From Stygiobacter sp. RIFOXYC2_FULL_38_25 (GTDB taxonomy: Bacteria; Bacteroidota; Ignavibacteria; Ignavibacteriales; Melioribacteraceae): DNA of 64,000 nucleotides. Location: the NCBI GenBank assembly GCA_001803165.1, contig MHAZ01000006.1, forward strand, positions 125,428 to 189,427, written 5' to 3'. The first letter of the stretch is position 1. Every line of letters begins with the position of its first letter. The notes below the pieces were generated by a model, which did no database searches, was not told the DNA's origin, and was given only the letters and a program-made list of their open reading frames with translations. This document shows positions 35,330-44,038 of this stretch, piece by piece. The position numbers and the translations under genes are program-made.

Positions 35330-35373
35330 AATTCTGAGTCCGGCAGATGCCGGGCGAAGAATCTCCTAATTAG
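35330..35373 (+). repeat. Interspersed hairpin repeat, copy A
   Basis: Outer arms ATTCT/AGAAT, inner hairpin CCGGC-AGAT-GCCGG, and the trailer CTCCTAATTAGA. It begins immediately upstream of the leuB ribosome site and is inverted relative to copy B at 35449. Confidence 0.85.
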
Positions 35374-35448
35374 AATGTTAAAAAATCTTTTATTTCATTT
35401 ACAAAAAAATCTTTCTTTTTGGATAATGAATCTCTGACTTATGAGTTC

Positions 35449-35484
35449 GAGATTCTTCATCCCGACACGTCGGGATTCAGAATT
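35449..35484 (-). repeat. Interspersed hairpin repeat, copy B
   Basis: On the minus strand it has ATTCT, inner hairpin ATCCCGAC/GTCGGGAT and AGAAT. Its first bases overlap the ilvC stop codon (35483-35485), so the repeat abuts the end of ilvC. Confidence 0.85.
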
Positions 35485-36475
35485 ACTTCTTAACCAGCCA
35501 GCTCATCATGCTGCGCAACTTTGCACCAACTACTTCAATTCCATGTTCTCTATTATCTTTTCTAAGCTGATTAAACTTAGATGCACCGGAATTGTATTCT
35601 TCAATAAATTCTTTTGCAAATTGACCGCTTTGAACTTCTTCCAAAATCTTTTTCATTTCTTTTTTCGTTTCGGATGTAATCACTCTTGGTCCGCGAGTCA
35701 TTCCGCCATATTCTGCAGTATCGCTCACAGAATAATTCATGCGAGAGAGACCTCCTTCGTAATAGAGATCAACAATCAATTTCATTTCGTGCATACATTC
35801 AAAGTAAGCGAGTTCAGGTGGATAACCGGCTTCAACAAGTGTTTCAAATCCAGCTTTAATTAATTCCGCAGAGCCGCCGCAAAGAACCGCTTGCTCGCCA
35901 AACAAATCCGTTTCAGTTTCATTCTTAAAGTTTGTTTCAATAACACCGGAACGCGCGCCGCCAATTCCTTTTGCCCATGCAAGCGCTAAATCTTTTGTGT
36001 TGCCGCTCGGGTCTTGTTCAACTGCAATCAAGCAAGGAACGCCGCTGCCTTGCTCGTATGTTCTGCGAACCAAGTGTCCCGGACCTTTCGGCGCGATCAT
36101 CATCACATTTACATCTGCCGGAGGAACGATTTGTTTGTAATGAATATTGAAGCCGTGTCCGAATGCAAGTGTATCACCGGATTTGAGATTAGGAGCTATC
36201 TCAGAATCATAAACAGATTTTTGAGTTTGATCCGGCAACAAAATCATAATAACATCAGAAGACTTCACAGCATCAGCAACAGATTTAACTTCAAGTCCGC
36301 CGGCTTTTGCCTTTTCAACCGATGCAGAATCTGAACGAAGACCAACGCTAACATTCATTCCGCTCTCTTTTAAGTTAAGTGCGTGCGCATGACCTTGGCT
36401 GCCGAAACCCAGCACAGCAATTTTTTTATTTTTTAGAAGATCAAGATTTGCATCCGCGTCATAATAAACTTTCAT
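35483..36475 (-). CDS. ilvC: Ketol-acid reductoisomerase (class I)
   Basis: Isomerises and reduces acetolactate or acetohydroxybutyrate with NAD(P)H. The 330-residue product is the short class I form: Rossmann motif [20 protein letters not shown] near residues 19-38, specificity loop [13 protein letters not shown] near 45-57, [12 protein letters not shown] near 127 and the C-terminal knotted domain with [21 protein letters not shown] and [14 protein letters not shown]. It is 13 bases after ilvH. Its stop codon is shared with hairpin-repeat copy B. Confidence 0.97.
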   Translation of the reverse strand: MKVYYDADANLDLLKNKKIAVLGFGSQGHAHALNLKESGMNVSVGLRSDSASVEKAKAGGLEVKSVADAVKSSDVIMILLPDQTQKSVYDSEIAPNLKSGDTLAFGHGFNIHYKQIVPPADVNVMMIAPKGPGHLVRRTYEQGSGVPCLIAVEQDPSGNTKDLALAWAKGIGGARSGVIETNFKNETETDLFGEQAVLCGGSAELIKAGFETLVEAGYPPELAYFECMHEMKLIVDLYYEGGLSRMNYSVSDTAEYGGMTRGPRVITSETKKEMKKILEEVQSGQFAKEFIEEYNSGASKFNQLRKDNREHGIEVVGAKLRSMMSWLVKK

Positions 36476-36488
36476 TTCATTACCTCTT

Positions 36489-37001
36489 TTATGTTGTTAT
36501 ATTTTTTTCTTTTAGAATTCTTACTTGCTCACCACGCTTCAAAGCAACAATACCGCTTCTAGCTATTTCCTTTATTCCGAATGCGGAAAGAAGATTTATC
36601 GCCGCATCAATTTTATCCGGCGGTCCAGTAACTTCAATTGTCAAAGATTTATTTGTGATGTCAACTATGTTTCCACGGAAGATGTCGTTAATGTTTTTGA
36701 TTTCTTCCATCGCACCTTTGGGAACTGAAACTTTGATGAGCGCCAATTCTCTTTCAACACGCGGTGCATCGCTAAGATCAACAACTTTAATTGTGTCAAT
36801 TAATCTGTTCAACTGTTTTACAACTTGATCAATGATCTGATCGTCACCTTCTGTGACAATCGTCATGCGGGAGATTTCTTCAATCTCGGTTTCACCAATC
36901 GAAATACTTCTGATGTTAAAACCTTTTCCGCTGAACATAGTCGCAACACGGTCGAACGCGCCAAAATGATTTTCTACTAAAACGGAAATTGTGTGTTTCA
37001 T
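36489..37001 (-). CDS. ilvH: Acetolactate synthase small (regulatory) subunit
   Basis: Regulatory partner of IlvB; in the family, valine binds its N-terminal ACT domain. The 170-residue product begins [20 protein letters not shown] with [15 protein letters not shown] (ACT domain, about 1-75) and ends with the second ALS_ss_C domain (about 85-160, [15 protein letters not shown]). Its ATG directly follows the ilvB stop with no gap, so translation of the two subunits is probably coupled. The symbol ilvN is used for the same family. Confidence 0.96.
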   Translation of the reverse strand: MKHTISVLVENHFGAFDRVATMFSGKGFNIRSISIGETEIEEISRMTIVTEGDDQIIDQVVKQLNRLIDTIKVVDLSDAPRVERELALIKVSVPKGAMEEIKNINDIFRGNIVDITNKSLTIEVTGPPDKIDAAINLLSAFGIKEIARSGIVALKRGEQVRILKEKNITT

Positions 37002-38720
37002 TTATGTCATCCTCTTTGGATTTAATCTCTTAACCATCATGTCGGAAATTGAAGCGCCGGATGGAATCATCGGGAAAACCATATCGGCTTTTACAACTCT
37101 GAACTCAATAAGAACGGGTCTGTCTTTAACTGCAAGCGCTTTATCTAAAAGACCATCAACTTCTTTTGGATCGCTTGTTGAGTAAGATTCAATTCCGAAT
37201 GCTTCGCCGACTTTTACAAAATCCGGATTGCTCGCGCCTAAATCTGTAAAACTAAATTTCTCCGCATGAAATAATTCTTGCCATTGTCTCACCATCCCAA
37301 GAAAAGAATTGTTGATGATAAAAATTTTGATAGGCAATTTGTTAGCCACAGCGGTAGTAAGTTCTTGAATGTTCATCTGGAAACCACCGTCGCCGCTGAT
37401 AGAAACAACTGTTCTATCCGGAACAGCAAACGCAGCGCCAATAGAAGCCGGAAGCGAGAAGCCCATCGTTCCCAATCCTCCGCTTGTTAAGTTAGAACGC
37501 GGGTTGTTGTATTTGTAATGTTGTGCCGTCCACATTTGATGTTGACCAACATCTGTAACAATCACAGCATCGCCATTTGTCTTTTCGCAAATTCTATCTA
37601 TAACAAATTCTGTTCTAAGTTTTCCATCTTTGTCTTCGTAACTAAGCGGGCATTCTTCGCGCCACTCATCTATTTGAGCAAGCCAAGCACTTGTATCCGG
37701 TTTAGTTGTCATCTCTGCAGCAAGTTCCGCAAGAACATGTTTTACATCTCCAACTATCGGAAGATCAACAACAACGTTTTTATCTATCGCTGTCGGATCA
37801 ATATCAACATGAATCTTATATGCCTTTGTACAGAATGTATCAACCTTTCCGGTAACGCGGTCATCAAAGCGTGCGCCGAGCGAAACTAAAACGTCACAGC
37901 TATCAACCGCTCTGTTTGCCCAATATGTTCCGTGCATTCCTAACATGCCAAGTGATAACTCATCTGTTCCCGGATAAGCGCCCAAACCTTGTAATGTCAT
38001 CGTAACCGGTAATTTATTTTCTCGTGCGAATATTTTTAGTTCTTCCGAACTGCCGGACATGATTACACCGCCGCCAACATAAAGCAAAGGTCTCTTCGCT
38101 TTTGAAATAACTTCAGCAGCTTTTTTAATTTGATTAGTATGACCTTTGTAGTTTGGCTTGTATCCGCGCAAATCAACTTCTTCCGGATAAGTGAACTGGC
38201 ATTTTGCTGCAATAACATCTTTCGGTAAATCAACAACAACTGGTCCAGGTCTTCCGCTTGATGCAATGAAGAACGCTTTCTTAATAGTTGCCGCAAGTTC
38301 TTTTACATCACGCACAAGAAAATTATGTTTTGTAATCGGGCGGGTAATTCCAACAATATCGGCTTCTTGAAATGCGTCGTTGCCAATTAGATGAGATGAA
38401 ACTTGTCCTGTGAAAACCACAATCGGCACCGAGTCCATGTATGCATCAGCAATTCCAGTTACTGTATTTGTCGCTCCGGGACCTGAAGTTACAAGCACAA
38501 CACCAACTTTGCCTGAGGCTTTAGCGTAACCTTCTGCCGCGTGAACCGCACCTTGCTCGTGACGAACAAGAATGTGTTTCAAGAAATCAACATCATATAA
38601 ATGTTCATATATTTTTAATACCGCTCCGCCAGGATAGCCAAATACATATTCAACTTTTTCTTGCCTTAAGCATTCAAAGAATATGTCTGCACCTGTAAGA
38701 ACCTGTCCACTATTTTTCAT
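37002..38720 (-). CDS. ilvB: Acetolactate synthase large (catalytic) subunit
   Basis: Thiamine-diphosphate enzyme that condenses two pyruvates, or pyruvate and 2-oxobutyrate. The 572-residue product has the catalytic glutamate in HEQGAVHAAEGYAKASGKVG near residues 48-67, a central FAD-type domain (RFDDRVTGKVDTF), and the ThDP motif GDGGFQMNIQELTTA...NNSFLGMVRQWQE near 435-475. It lies 10 bases after ilvD and directly before ilvH. Biosynthetic rather than catabolic, because of the small subunit and pathway neighbours. Confidence 0.97.
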   Translation of the reverse strand: MKNSGQVLTGADIFFECLRQEKVEYVFGYPGGAVLKIYEHLYDVDFLKHILVRHEQGAVHAAEGYAKASGKVGVVLVTSGPGATNTVTGIADAYMDSVPIVVFTGQVSSHLIGNDAFQEADIVGITRPITKHNFLVRDVKELAATIKKAFFIASSGRPGPVVVDLPKDVIAAKCQFTYPEEVDLRGYKPNYKGHTNQIKKAAEVISKAKRPLLYVGGGVIMSGSSEELKIFARENKLPVTMTLQGLGAYPGTDELSLGMLGMHGTYWANRAVDSCDVLVSLGARFDDRVTGKVDTFCTKAYKIHVDIDPTAIDKNVVVDLPIVGDVKHVLAELAAEMTTKPDTSAWLAQIDEWREECPLSYEDKDGKLRTEFVIDRICEKTNGDAVIVTDVGQHQMWTAQHYKYNNPRSNLTSGGLGTMGFSLPASIGAAFAVPDRTVVSISGDGGFQMNIQELTTAVANKLPIKIFIINNSFLGMVRQWQELFHAEKFSFTDLGASNPDFVKVGEAFGIESYSTSDPKEVDGLLDKALAVKDRPVLIEFRVVKADMVFPMIPSGASISDMMVKRLNPKRMT

Positions 38721-38730
38721 AAAAGACCTT

Positions 38731-40410
38731 TCAGAAATTAGTTTTTAAAACTGCACCTTTGTTTGCGCTTGTTACCATACGAGAGTAACGCGCTAAATAA
38801 CCTTTTTTAATTTTTGGTTCGAACTCCGGAAGCGCTTCAATACGTTCCGTAATTATTTCATCGCTGAGTTCTACATTCAATTTTCTGTTTGGAATATCGA
38901 GCGTGATAATATCACCGCTATGAACTGCCGCAATTGGTCCCCGTTCAGCCGCTTCCGGAGAAACGTGACCAATGCAAGCTCCGCGTGTACCACCGCTAAA
39001 TCTTCCATCGGTAATGAGAGCAACTCTATCGCCTAATCCCATTCCCATAATTGCGCCGGTTGGAGTTAACATTTCCGGCATTCCGGGTCCACCTTTCGGT
39101 CCTTCGTAACGAATGATTACACAATCACCCGCTTTAACATCTCCTTTAAGAATTTTTTCTACGGCTTCTTCTTGAGATTCATAAATTTTTGCTGGTCCGG
39201 AAAACTTCATCATCTTTTCATCAACCGCGCCGGTTTTTACAATCGCACCATTAGGAGCTAAGTTACCAAACAGTACTGCAAGTCCACCGGTTTTAGAATA
39301 TGGATTTTCAACAGTACGAATTACAGTTTCATCTTTTATTGATGCTGAAGAAATATTTTCGCCCAAAGTTTTTCCGGTTACTGTCGGGGCGCTTTCATCA
39401 AGCAAGTTTAATTTTGTTAATTCTTTTAAGATTGCCGAAATTCCACCGGCTCTATCAACATCTTCTATATGAACATTTTTGGTTGCCGGACTAACTTTGC
39501 ATATGTAAGGTGTCTTAGCAGAAAGTTCATTCAACATATTAAGATCAAGCTCAATTCCGGCTTCTTCTGCAATTGCTAATGTGTGAAGAATTGTATTTGT
39601 ACTTCCACCCATCGCAAGATCAAGTGAGAAAGCATTCTTGAAAGAATTGAGAGATAAAATGTTGCTTGGTTTTAAATCATCATTTACTAATTGGAGAATT
39701 TGTTTTGCTGCGGAGGTTGCGAGTTCTTTTCGTTTGGGGTCTAATGCGAGTATTGTTCCATTTCCGGGGAGAGCCATTCCCAATGCTTCGCACAAACAAT
39801 TCATTGAGTTAGCTGTAAACATTCCGGAACATGAGCCGCAAGACGGACAACTAAAATCTTCCAATTGCTTTAATCTCTCTTCGTTAATTGTTCCCGAGCT
39901 AAATTGACCAACACCTTCGAACACAGAAATCAAATCAACTTTTTCGCCACTCGGCAAACGACCGGATTTCATTGGACCACCGGAAATAAATATTGTAGGC
40001 ACATCAACACGAACTGCCGCCATTAACATACCGGGCACGATTTTATCACAGTTAGGAATGCAGATCATACCATCTAAACGGTGAGCTTCAACAACAGTTT
40101 CAACACAATCAGCTATCAACTCGCGGCTGGCTAATGAGTAGCGCATTCCCAAATGCCCCATCGCAATTCCGTCATCAACACCAATAGTATTGAATTCGAA
40201 CGGAACACCGCCGGCTTCGCGAATTGCATCTTTAATCAGCTTGCCGAATTCTTGTAAATGCACATGCCCGGGAATTAAATCTATATAGGAATTGCAGACG
40301 CCAATAAATGGTTTTTTGAAATCTTCATCGCTCTTAATAACGCCGGTTGCTTTCAGTAAGCTTCTGTGCGGAGCTTTGTCAAAACCTTTTTTGATTAAAT
40401 CTGAACGCAT
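38731..40410 (-). CDS. ilvD: Dihydroxy-acid dehydratase
   Basis: Iron-sulphur dehydratase giving 2-oxoisovalerate or 2-oxo-3-methylvalerate. The 559-residue product has the cluster cysteines in GVCNSYIDL (near 37), [15 protein letters not shown] (near 117-130) and [17 protein letters not shown] (near 190), plus [15 protein letters not shown] near 470. The ATG follows GGAGAA. It is the first large gene of the branched-chain unit; the inverted repeat at 40452-40499 and a 51-codon frame at 40507-40662 lie just upstream. Confidence 0.97.
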   Translation of the reverse strand: MRSDLIKKGFDKAPHRSLLKATGVIKSDEDFKKPFIGVCNSYIDLIPGHVHLQEFGKLIKDAIREAGGVPFEFNTIGVDDGIAMGHLGMRYSLASRELIADCVETVVEAHRLDGMICIPNCDKIVPGMLMAAVRVDVPTIFISGGPMKSGRLPSGEKVDLISVFEGVGQFSSGTINEERLKQLEDFSCPSCGSCSGMFTANSMNCLCEALGMALPGNGTILALDPKRKELATSAAKQILQLVNDDLKPSNILSLNSFKNAFSLDLAMGGSTNTILHTLAIAEEAGIELDLNMLNELSAKTPYICKVSPATKNVHIEDVDRAGGISAILKELTKLNLLDESAPTVTGKTLGENISSASIKDETVIRTVENPYSKTGGLAVLFGNLAPNGAIVKTGAVDEKMMKFSGPAKIYESQEEAVEKILKGDVKAGDCVIIRYEGPKGGPGMPEMLTPTGAIMGMGLGDRVALITDGRFSGGTRGACIGHVSPEAAERGPIAAVHSGDIITLDIPNRKLNVELSDEIITERIEALPEFEPKIKKGYLARYSRMVTSANKGAVLKTNF

Positions 40411-40451
40411 AATTCTCCAATTATAGTCCTCAGATATAACTCTTGGGTTTC

Positions 40452-40499
40452 GGTCAATCCCGATCCAATTATATTTTGTTTTTAGATTTGGGATTGACC
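40452..40499 (-). promoter_or_regulatory. Inverted repeat in the ilvD leader
   Basis: Perfect 10-base arms GGTCAATCCC (40452-40461 and its complement at 40490-40499) enclose 28 bases, starting seven bases after the stop of the small frame at 40507. No T-tract follows, so it is not a plain terminator. The sequence ATAATTGGA occurs both in the loop (minus strand) and at the ilvD ribosome site. Confidence 0.55.
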
Positions 40500-40506
40500 A
40501 GTTATT

Positions 40507-40662
40507 CTAGAATAGAATAATAATTCCTAGAAGCACTAGAATGTTAATAATCCCTAAAAGAATGATTTCTGAAGAAAGGTTATAAGTTGAAGACACGTGG
40601 TTGCAGGTCGCTTCCAGTGGAATAGCTATTGGTTGTGCCATATTTCTATTTGTGTCTTTCAT
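40507..40662 (-). CDS. Candidate branched-chain leader peptide or small membrane protein upstream of ilvD
   Basis: A 51-residue frame too short for routine calling. The N-terminal 30 residues are polar (MKDTNRNMAQPIAIPLEATC...), and the last 19 before the TAG are IILLGIINILVLLGIIILF: eight Ile, six Leu and one Val. It ends 96 bases before ilvD and is followed at once by an inverted repeat, which is the layout of an ilv leader peptide whose translation senses charged Ile/Leu/Val tRNA. Against this, the run would also make one membrane span, the peptide is longer than classical leaders and no strong ribosome site precedes either ATG (40662 or 40641). The two readings cannot be separated from sequence alone. 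Confidence 0.5.
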   Translation of the reverse strand: MKDTNRNMAQPIAIPLEATCNHVSSTYNLSSEIILLGIINILVLLGIIILF

Positions 40663-40771
40663 AGGTATTTAACTTGTTGCGAATATAGCCGATGAAAATT
40701 TAGTTGTCAAGACTTTTTTGAATATCCATAAATATTTTTCCATTTCCGTGCATAATTATGCATGTGTATTA

Positions 40772-40918
40772 TCATCTGACAACTAAAATCTTTTTGGAAA
40801 GGTTTAATAAACCGCGAATCAGGATAAGGTAAATTCCTGGAGCTAAACTTCCAAGCTCCAAATTAATTTGAAATTGACCTTGCGGATGCTTTCTATTTAC
40901 TAATTCACCTAACGCAAG
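40772..40918 (-). pseudogene. 3' fragment of a type IX cargo gene (sorting-tail remnant)
   Basis: Read on the minus strand the frame ends QGQFQINLELGSLAPGIYLI, then IRG...LSKKILVVR and a stop, which is the end of a type IX sorting domain. Nothing upstream supplies the usual NYPNPFNP motif; the frame runs into CACAGAG-type repeats at about 40935. It is therefore a truncated remnant and probably not expressed. Confidence 0.65.
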
Positions 40919-40934
40919 AATCAGAATAATATCT

Positions 40935-41043
40935 TTTCTCTGTGATTCTCTGTGATTCTCTGTATTTGCTCTCTGTTTCTTTGTGATATTTCTTTTTTAC
41001 ACAGAGTGCCACAGAGGAGTCACTGAGTTACACCGAGATAAAA
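40935..41043. repeat. CACAGAG/CTCTGTG repeat tract
   Basis: Three tandem near-copies of CTCTGTGATT are followed by CTCTGTTTCTTTGTG and, further right, by ACACAGAGTGCCACAGAGGA. The two halves are partly complementary. The same unit type appears at 21113-21216. Confidence 0.65.
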
Positions 41044-41073
41044 CTTTTTGCGTAAGGTGAGTCACTAATTCTC

Positions 41074-41236
41074 TCACACGCTCCCCAAAAATATTATAAT
41101 TCCCCAAATATGGTTGGGCATAATAACGTTATAATCCAATACAACATATTTAAAATGATTCGGAATTACTATCCGACATTGTTCTGCATAATTTTCAATT
41201 TCATGCTTAATCATTTTTTCGTGTAAAATTTTGCCA
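41074..41236 (-). pseudogene. Fragment of a REP-associated tyrosine transposase (RAYT)
   Basis: On the minus strand one frame reads GKILHEKMIKHEIENYAEQC, then RIVIPNHFKYVVLDYNVIMPNHIWGIIIF and a stop. The VIMPNHxHGIII element is the HUH metal-binding hallmark of Y1-type transposases of the RAYT group; here the second His is replaced by Trp, so the copy is inactive. N- and C-terminal parts are missing. Its 5' end overlaps the maturase gene's 3' end. It is related to the fragment at 44110-44370. Confidence 0.8.
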
Positions 41237-42442
41237 GATTTCTTCCGTTCTGAATAAGTTCATAACATTTGACGGAGGTTGTTTTTGGTTTAATTCATTA
41301 ACCATGAATTTCATGTATGGTCCAATGTGTTCAAAAAACTTTTTATAACCGCTGCACAGATAGTTCAATCCAGCTTCGCCTTCGGGTGTAGTTATAAAAC
41401 GTTCTTTAGGACAACCGCCATTGCAGGCAAATTTATACTCGCATTTTAAACAATATCCAGGAAGTTTCTCTTTTTTGTCTCTGCCGAATTTTTCCTGCTG
41501 TTCCGACACAGCAAGTAAACCGATTGACACAACTGAAATATTACCTAATAAATTTTCGGGAAAGACGTAATGATCGCACGAAAACAAATCGCCGTTATGC
41601 TCAATTGCTAAGGCATTACCGCACGTTTCGGCAACGACACATAAGCTCGGGGGAACTCCGCACCAACTTTCTAAAGCTACATCAAAACTTTGTACAAAAT
41701 ATTGGCCTACATCTTTCTTCACCCATGAATCAAAGATTTCGCACAGAAAATTTCCATATTGATCCGGCTCAACCGACCAATCACTTACAATTGAATTTAG
41801 ATTTTGCAGATCAACAGTACTTCCGATAGTTATTCCTTCGATATTTTTCTTTTCCACGGCAGGAATAAACTGCATGAATTCGCTTCCAATTTCTTTAAGG
41901 AACTCATATACCTCAAGCGGGTAATACGAATTTTTCCGATTTACAACAGTAAGGGTATTAAATCTTACAGTATGCTTTTTCAGATAATCAATTCCTCTCA
42001 GCACTAAATCAAATGTTGATTTACCTTTTTTGTTTACACGATAATAATCATGAAGTTGCTTTGGTCCATCGATAGAAATCCCGACAAGGAAATCATGATC
42101 TGCAAAAAATTTGCACCACTCATCATCTAACAAAATACCGTTTGTTTGAAAAGCATTCTCGATATATTTTCCATTGCTGTATTTATTTTGCAGTTCCAAA
42201 GCTTTTTCATAAAAAGATAAACCTAACAATGCTGGTTCGCCTCCCTGCCATAAAAATTGAACCAAACCGGCTGGCTGACTTTCAATGTATTGCCTTATAT
42301 AATTCTCCAGCATTGCATCGCTCATCTTCCAAGACTTTTCTTCCGGATAAAGCTTTTCCTTATCCAGGTAAAAACAATACTTGCAATCAATATTGCAAAT
42401 TGGACCAATCGGCTTGGCAATTATGGAGAATGGCTTTCCCAA
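41207..42442 (-). CDS. Anaerobic sulfatase-maturating radical SAM enzyme
   Basis: Converts the active-site Cys or Ser of sulfatases to formylglycine. The 411-residue product has the radical SAM cluster CNIDCKYC (Cys16, Cys20, Cys23), QFLWQGGEPALLGLSFYEKA near 64-83, and SPASM-type cysteines (CGVPPSLC, CDHYV, YCLKCEYKFACNGGCP). The start is a TTG at 42442, in the same frame as the upstream sulfatase and one codon (AAT) after its TAG. The last residues (WQNFTRKND) are encoded by DNA that recurs in the RAYT fragment at 44.3 kb, so the natural C-terminus has probably been replaced. The adjacent sulfatase is the likely substrate. Confidence 0.9.
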   Translation of the reverse strand: MGKPFSIIAKPIGPICNIDCKYCFYLDKEKLYPEEKSWKMSDAMLENYIRQYIESQPAGLVQFLWQGGEPALLGLSFYEKALELQNKYSNGKYIENAFQTNGILLDDEWCKFFADHDFLVGISIDGPKQLHDYYRVNKKGKSTFDLVLRGIDYLKKHTVRFNTLTVVNRKNSYYPLEVYEFLKEIGSEFMQFIPAVEKKNIEGITIGSTVDLQNLNSIVSDWSVEPDQYGNFLCEIFDSWVKKDVGQYFVQSFDVALESWCGVPPSLCVVAETCGNALAIEHNGDLFSCDHYVFPENLLGNISVVSIGLLAVSEQQEKFGRDKKEKLPGYCLKCEYKFACNGGCPKERFITTPEGEAGLNYLCSGYKKFFEHIGPYMKFMVNELNQKQPPSNVMNLFRTEEIWQNFTRKND

Positions 42443-42445
42443 ATT

Positions 42446-44038
42446 CTATTTCTCTAATGGATTTGTATCGCCGTATTTTTCCTGAAGCTTTTTAAGTTCA
42501 GTTTTCAATTCATTTAATACATCTTTGTAAGCCGGATCAGTGTAAAGATTGTTTAATTCATTAGGATCTTTTTCCAAATCGTACAATTCCCATGTGTCTA
42601 TATCATTATAAAAATGGATAAGCTTGTAACGCTCGGTTCGAATGCCGTAATGTCGTTTAACATCATGCCAGCCGTGAGGATATTCATAATAGTGATAGTA
42701 CATCGAAGTCCGCCAATCATTCGGTGTCTTTCCTTTAAGAATTGGGCGAAAGGATTCACCCTGCATTTCTTGAGGAGCATTAACTCCCGCAAAATCCAAA
42801 AATGTTGGAGCGAAATCGAGATTGAGCACCATCTCTTCCGAAACTTGATTGGGTCTAATTTCCTTGGGATAACGAACAACGAGTGGCATACCAAGAGATT
42901 CTTCATACATAAATCTTTTATCGTACCAGCCGTGCTCGCCAAGATAAAATCCTTGATCAGATGTATAAATTACAATTGTATCATCTGCCAGGTTATGCTT
43001 ATCAAGATAATCGAGAAGCCTGCCAACGTTTTCATCAACAGAAAGAATGCAGCTTAGGTAATCCTTAATGTAACGCTGATATTTCCATTCGGTTAAATCT
43101 TTACCTTGTAAATTATCTTCCTTAAATTTTTTACTGATGCGGTCATAGTGAGCATCCCAAAGTTTCTTTTGCTGTTCGGTTAAGCTCTCATAAGTTTTTT
43201 GCCAGGAGTCATCGGCATTTGGCGCAAACTCTTTATTGCCTCCTGTACCTGTTTCTTTTTCGAAATCACCTTCTTTAAGTTTCAGATCGTGACCCAAATA
43301 CATGTCATCTATTCTCATGTCGGCTTCTTTTGCTGCCTGCCGATTTTTATAATCGTCAAAAAGAGTTTCCGGCAGCGGCAAATCTTTATTATCGTAGGCA
43401 TCTAGATGCTTTGAGTTAGGCATCCAATTGCGGTGAGGCGCTTTATGATGTACCAGCATGCAAAACGGAGTTTCAGTATCCCGCTTTTCGAGTATCTCAA
43501 GAGCTTTATCGGTGATAATATCGGTTGTATAGCCTGTATATTTTTTATTAACTCCATTTTCAATGAATATCGGATTATAATATTCACCTTGATCGATTAA
43601 CACCTGCCAGTCATCAAAGCCGGTGGGATTTGTTACAAGATGCCATTTTCCAATCATATAAGTTTTGTATCCCGCTTTTTGAAGCAGCTTTGTAAAAGTC
43701 ATCTGTTCACCATTAAAAGCATCGCGGTTATCTCTCAATCCATTTTTATGGCTATACTTTCCTGTAAGCATTGTTGCTCTGCTTGGTCCACAAATTGAAT
43801 TTGTAACAAAGCTGTTCTTAAACATTATTCCTTCATTCGCAATTCGGTCGATGTTGGGAGTATTGATGAGAGCTTTGCTGTAACAGCTAATTGCTTGCTC
43901 GGCATGGTCGTCGCTCATTATAAATAATATATTCGGCCGCTTAGTTTGTTTACCATCGATTGGTAATAAAATTGGAAAAGTAAGTCCGACTGTTCCCAGT
44001 CCGGCAGTCTTAATAAATTCTCTTCTGGTAAAGCTCAT
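42446..44038 (-). CDS. Cys-type sulfatase with Tat-like signal
   Basis: A 530-residue arylsulfatase-family hydrolase. The N-terminus has a twin-arginine signal (FTRREFIKTAGLGTVG). Metal ligands are in NILFIMSDDHAEQ (Asp43, Asp44) and the formylglycine site is SICGPSRATMLTGKYSHKNG with Cys83, the type matured by the radical SAM enzyme encoded directly downstream. IGKWHL, HKAPHRNW and YTSDQGFYLGEHGWYDKRF supply further active-site residues. Substrates of this subfamily (S1) are often sulfated glycans. Export through Tat, after maturation in the cytoplasm, is inferred. Confidence 0.93.
   Translation of the reverse strand: MSFTRREFIKTAGLGTVGLTFPILLPIDGKQTKRPNILFIMSDDHAEQAISCYSKALINTPNIDRIANEGIMFKNSFVTNSICGPSRATMLTGKYSHKNGLRDNRDAFNGEQMTFTKLLQKAGYKTYMIGKWHLVTNPTGFDDWQVLIDQGEYYNPIFIENGVNKKYTGYTTDIITDKALEILEKRDTETPFCMLVHHKAPHRNWMPNSKHLDAYDNKDLPLPETLFDDYKNRQAAKEADMRIDDMYLGHDLKLKEGDFEKETGTGGNKEFAPNADDSWQKTYESLTEQQKKLWDAHYDRISKKFKEDNLQGKDLTEWKYQRYIKDYLSCILSVDENVGRLLDYLDKHNLADDTIVIYTSDQGFYLGEHGWYDKRFMYEESLGMPLVVRYPKEIRPNQVSEEMVLNLDFAPTFLDFAGVNAPQEMQGESFRPILKGKTPNDWRTSMYYHYYEYPHGWHDVKRHYGIRTERYKLIHFYNDIDTWELYDLEKDPNELNNLYTDPAYKDVLNELKTELKKLQEKYGDTNPLEK

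Larger units (their letters stand above)
40411..41206. other. Composite intergenic region upstream of ilvD
   Basis: About 800 bases holding, right to left on the minus strand: a RAYT transposase fragment (41074-41236), a CACAGAG repeat tract (40935-41043), a type IX sorting-tail remnant (40772-40918), an A-T-rich stretch likely to contain the ilv promoter (40663-40771), the 51-codon frame and the inverted repeat. It is the most fragmented part of the window. Confidence 0.7.

Noticed and set aside
41207-41233. RKND at the maturase C-terminus as the start of a SEC-C zinc motif
   Set aside because: The stop follows at once and the same DNA occurs in the RAYT fragment at 44.3 kb, so the similarity is more likely chance; left as an alternative in the finding.
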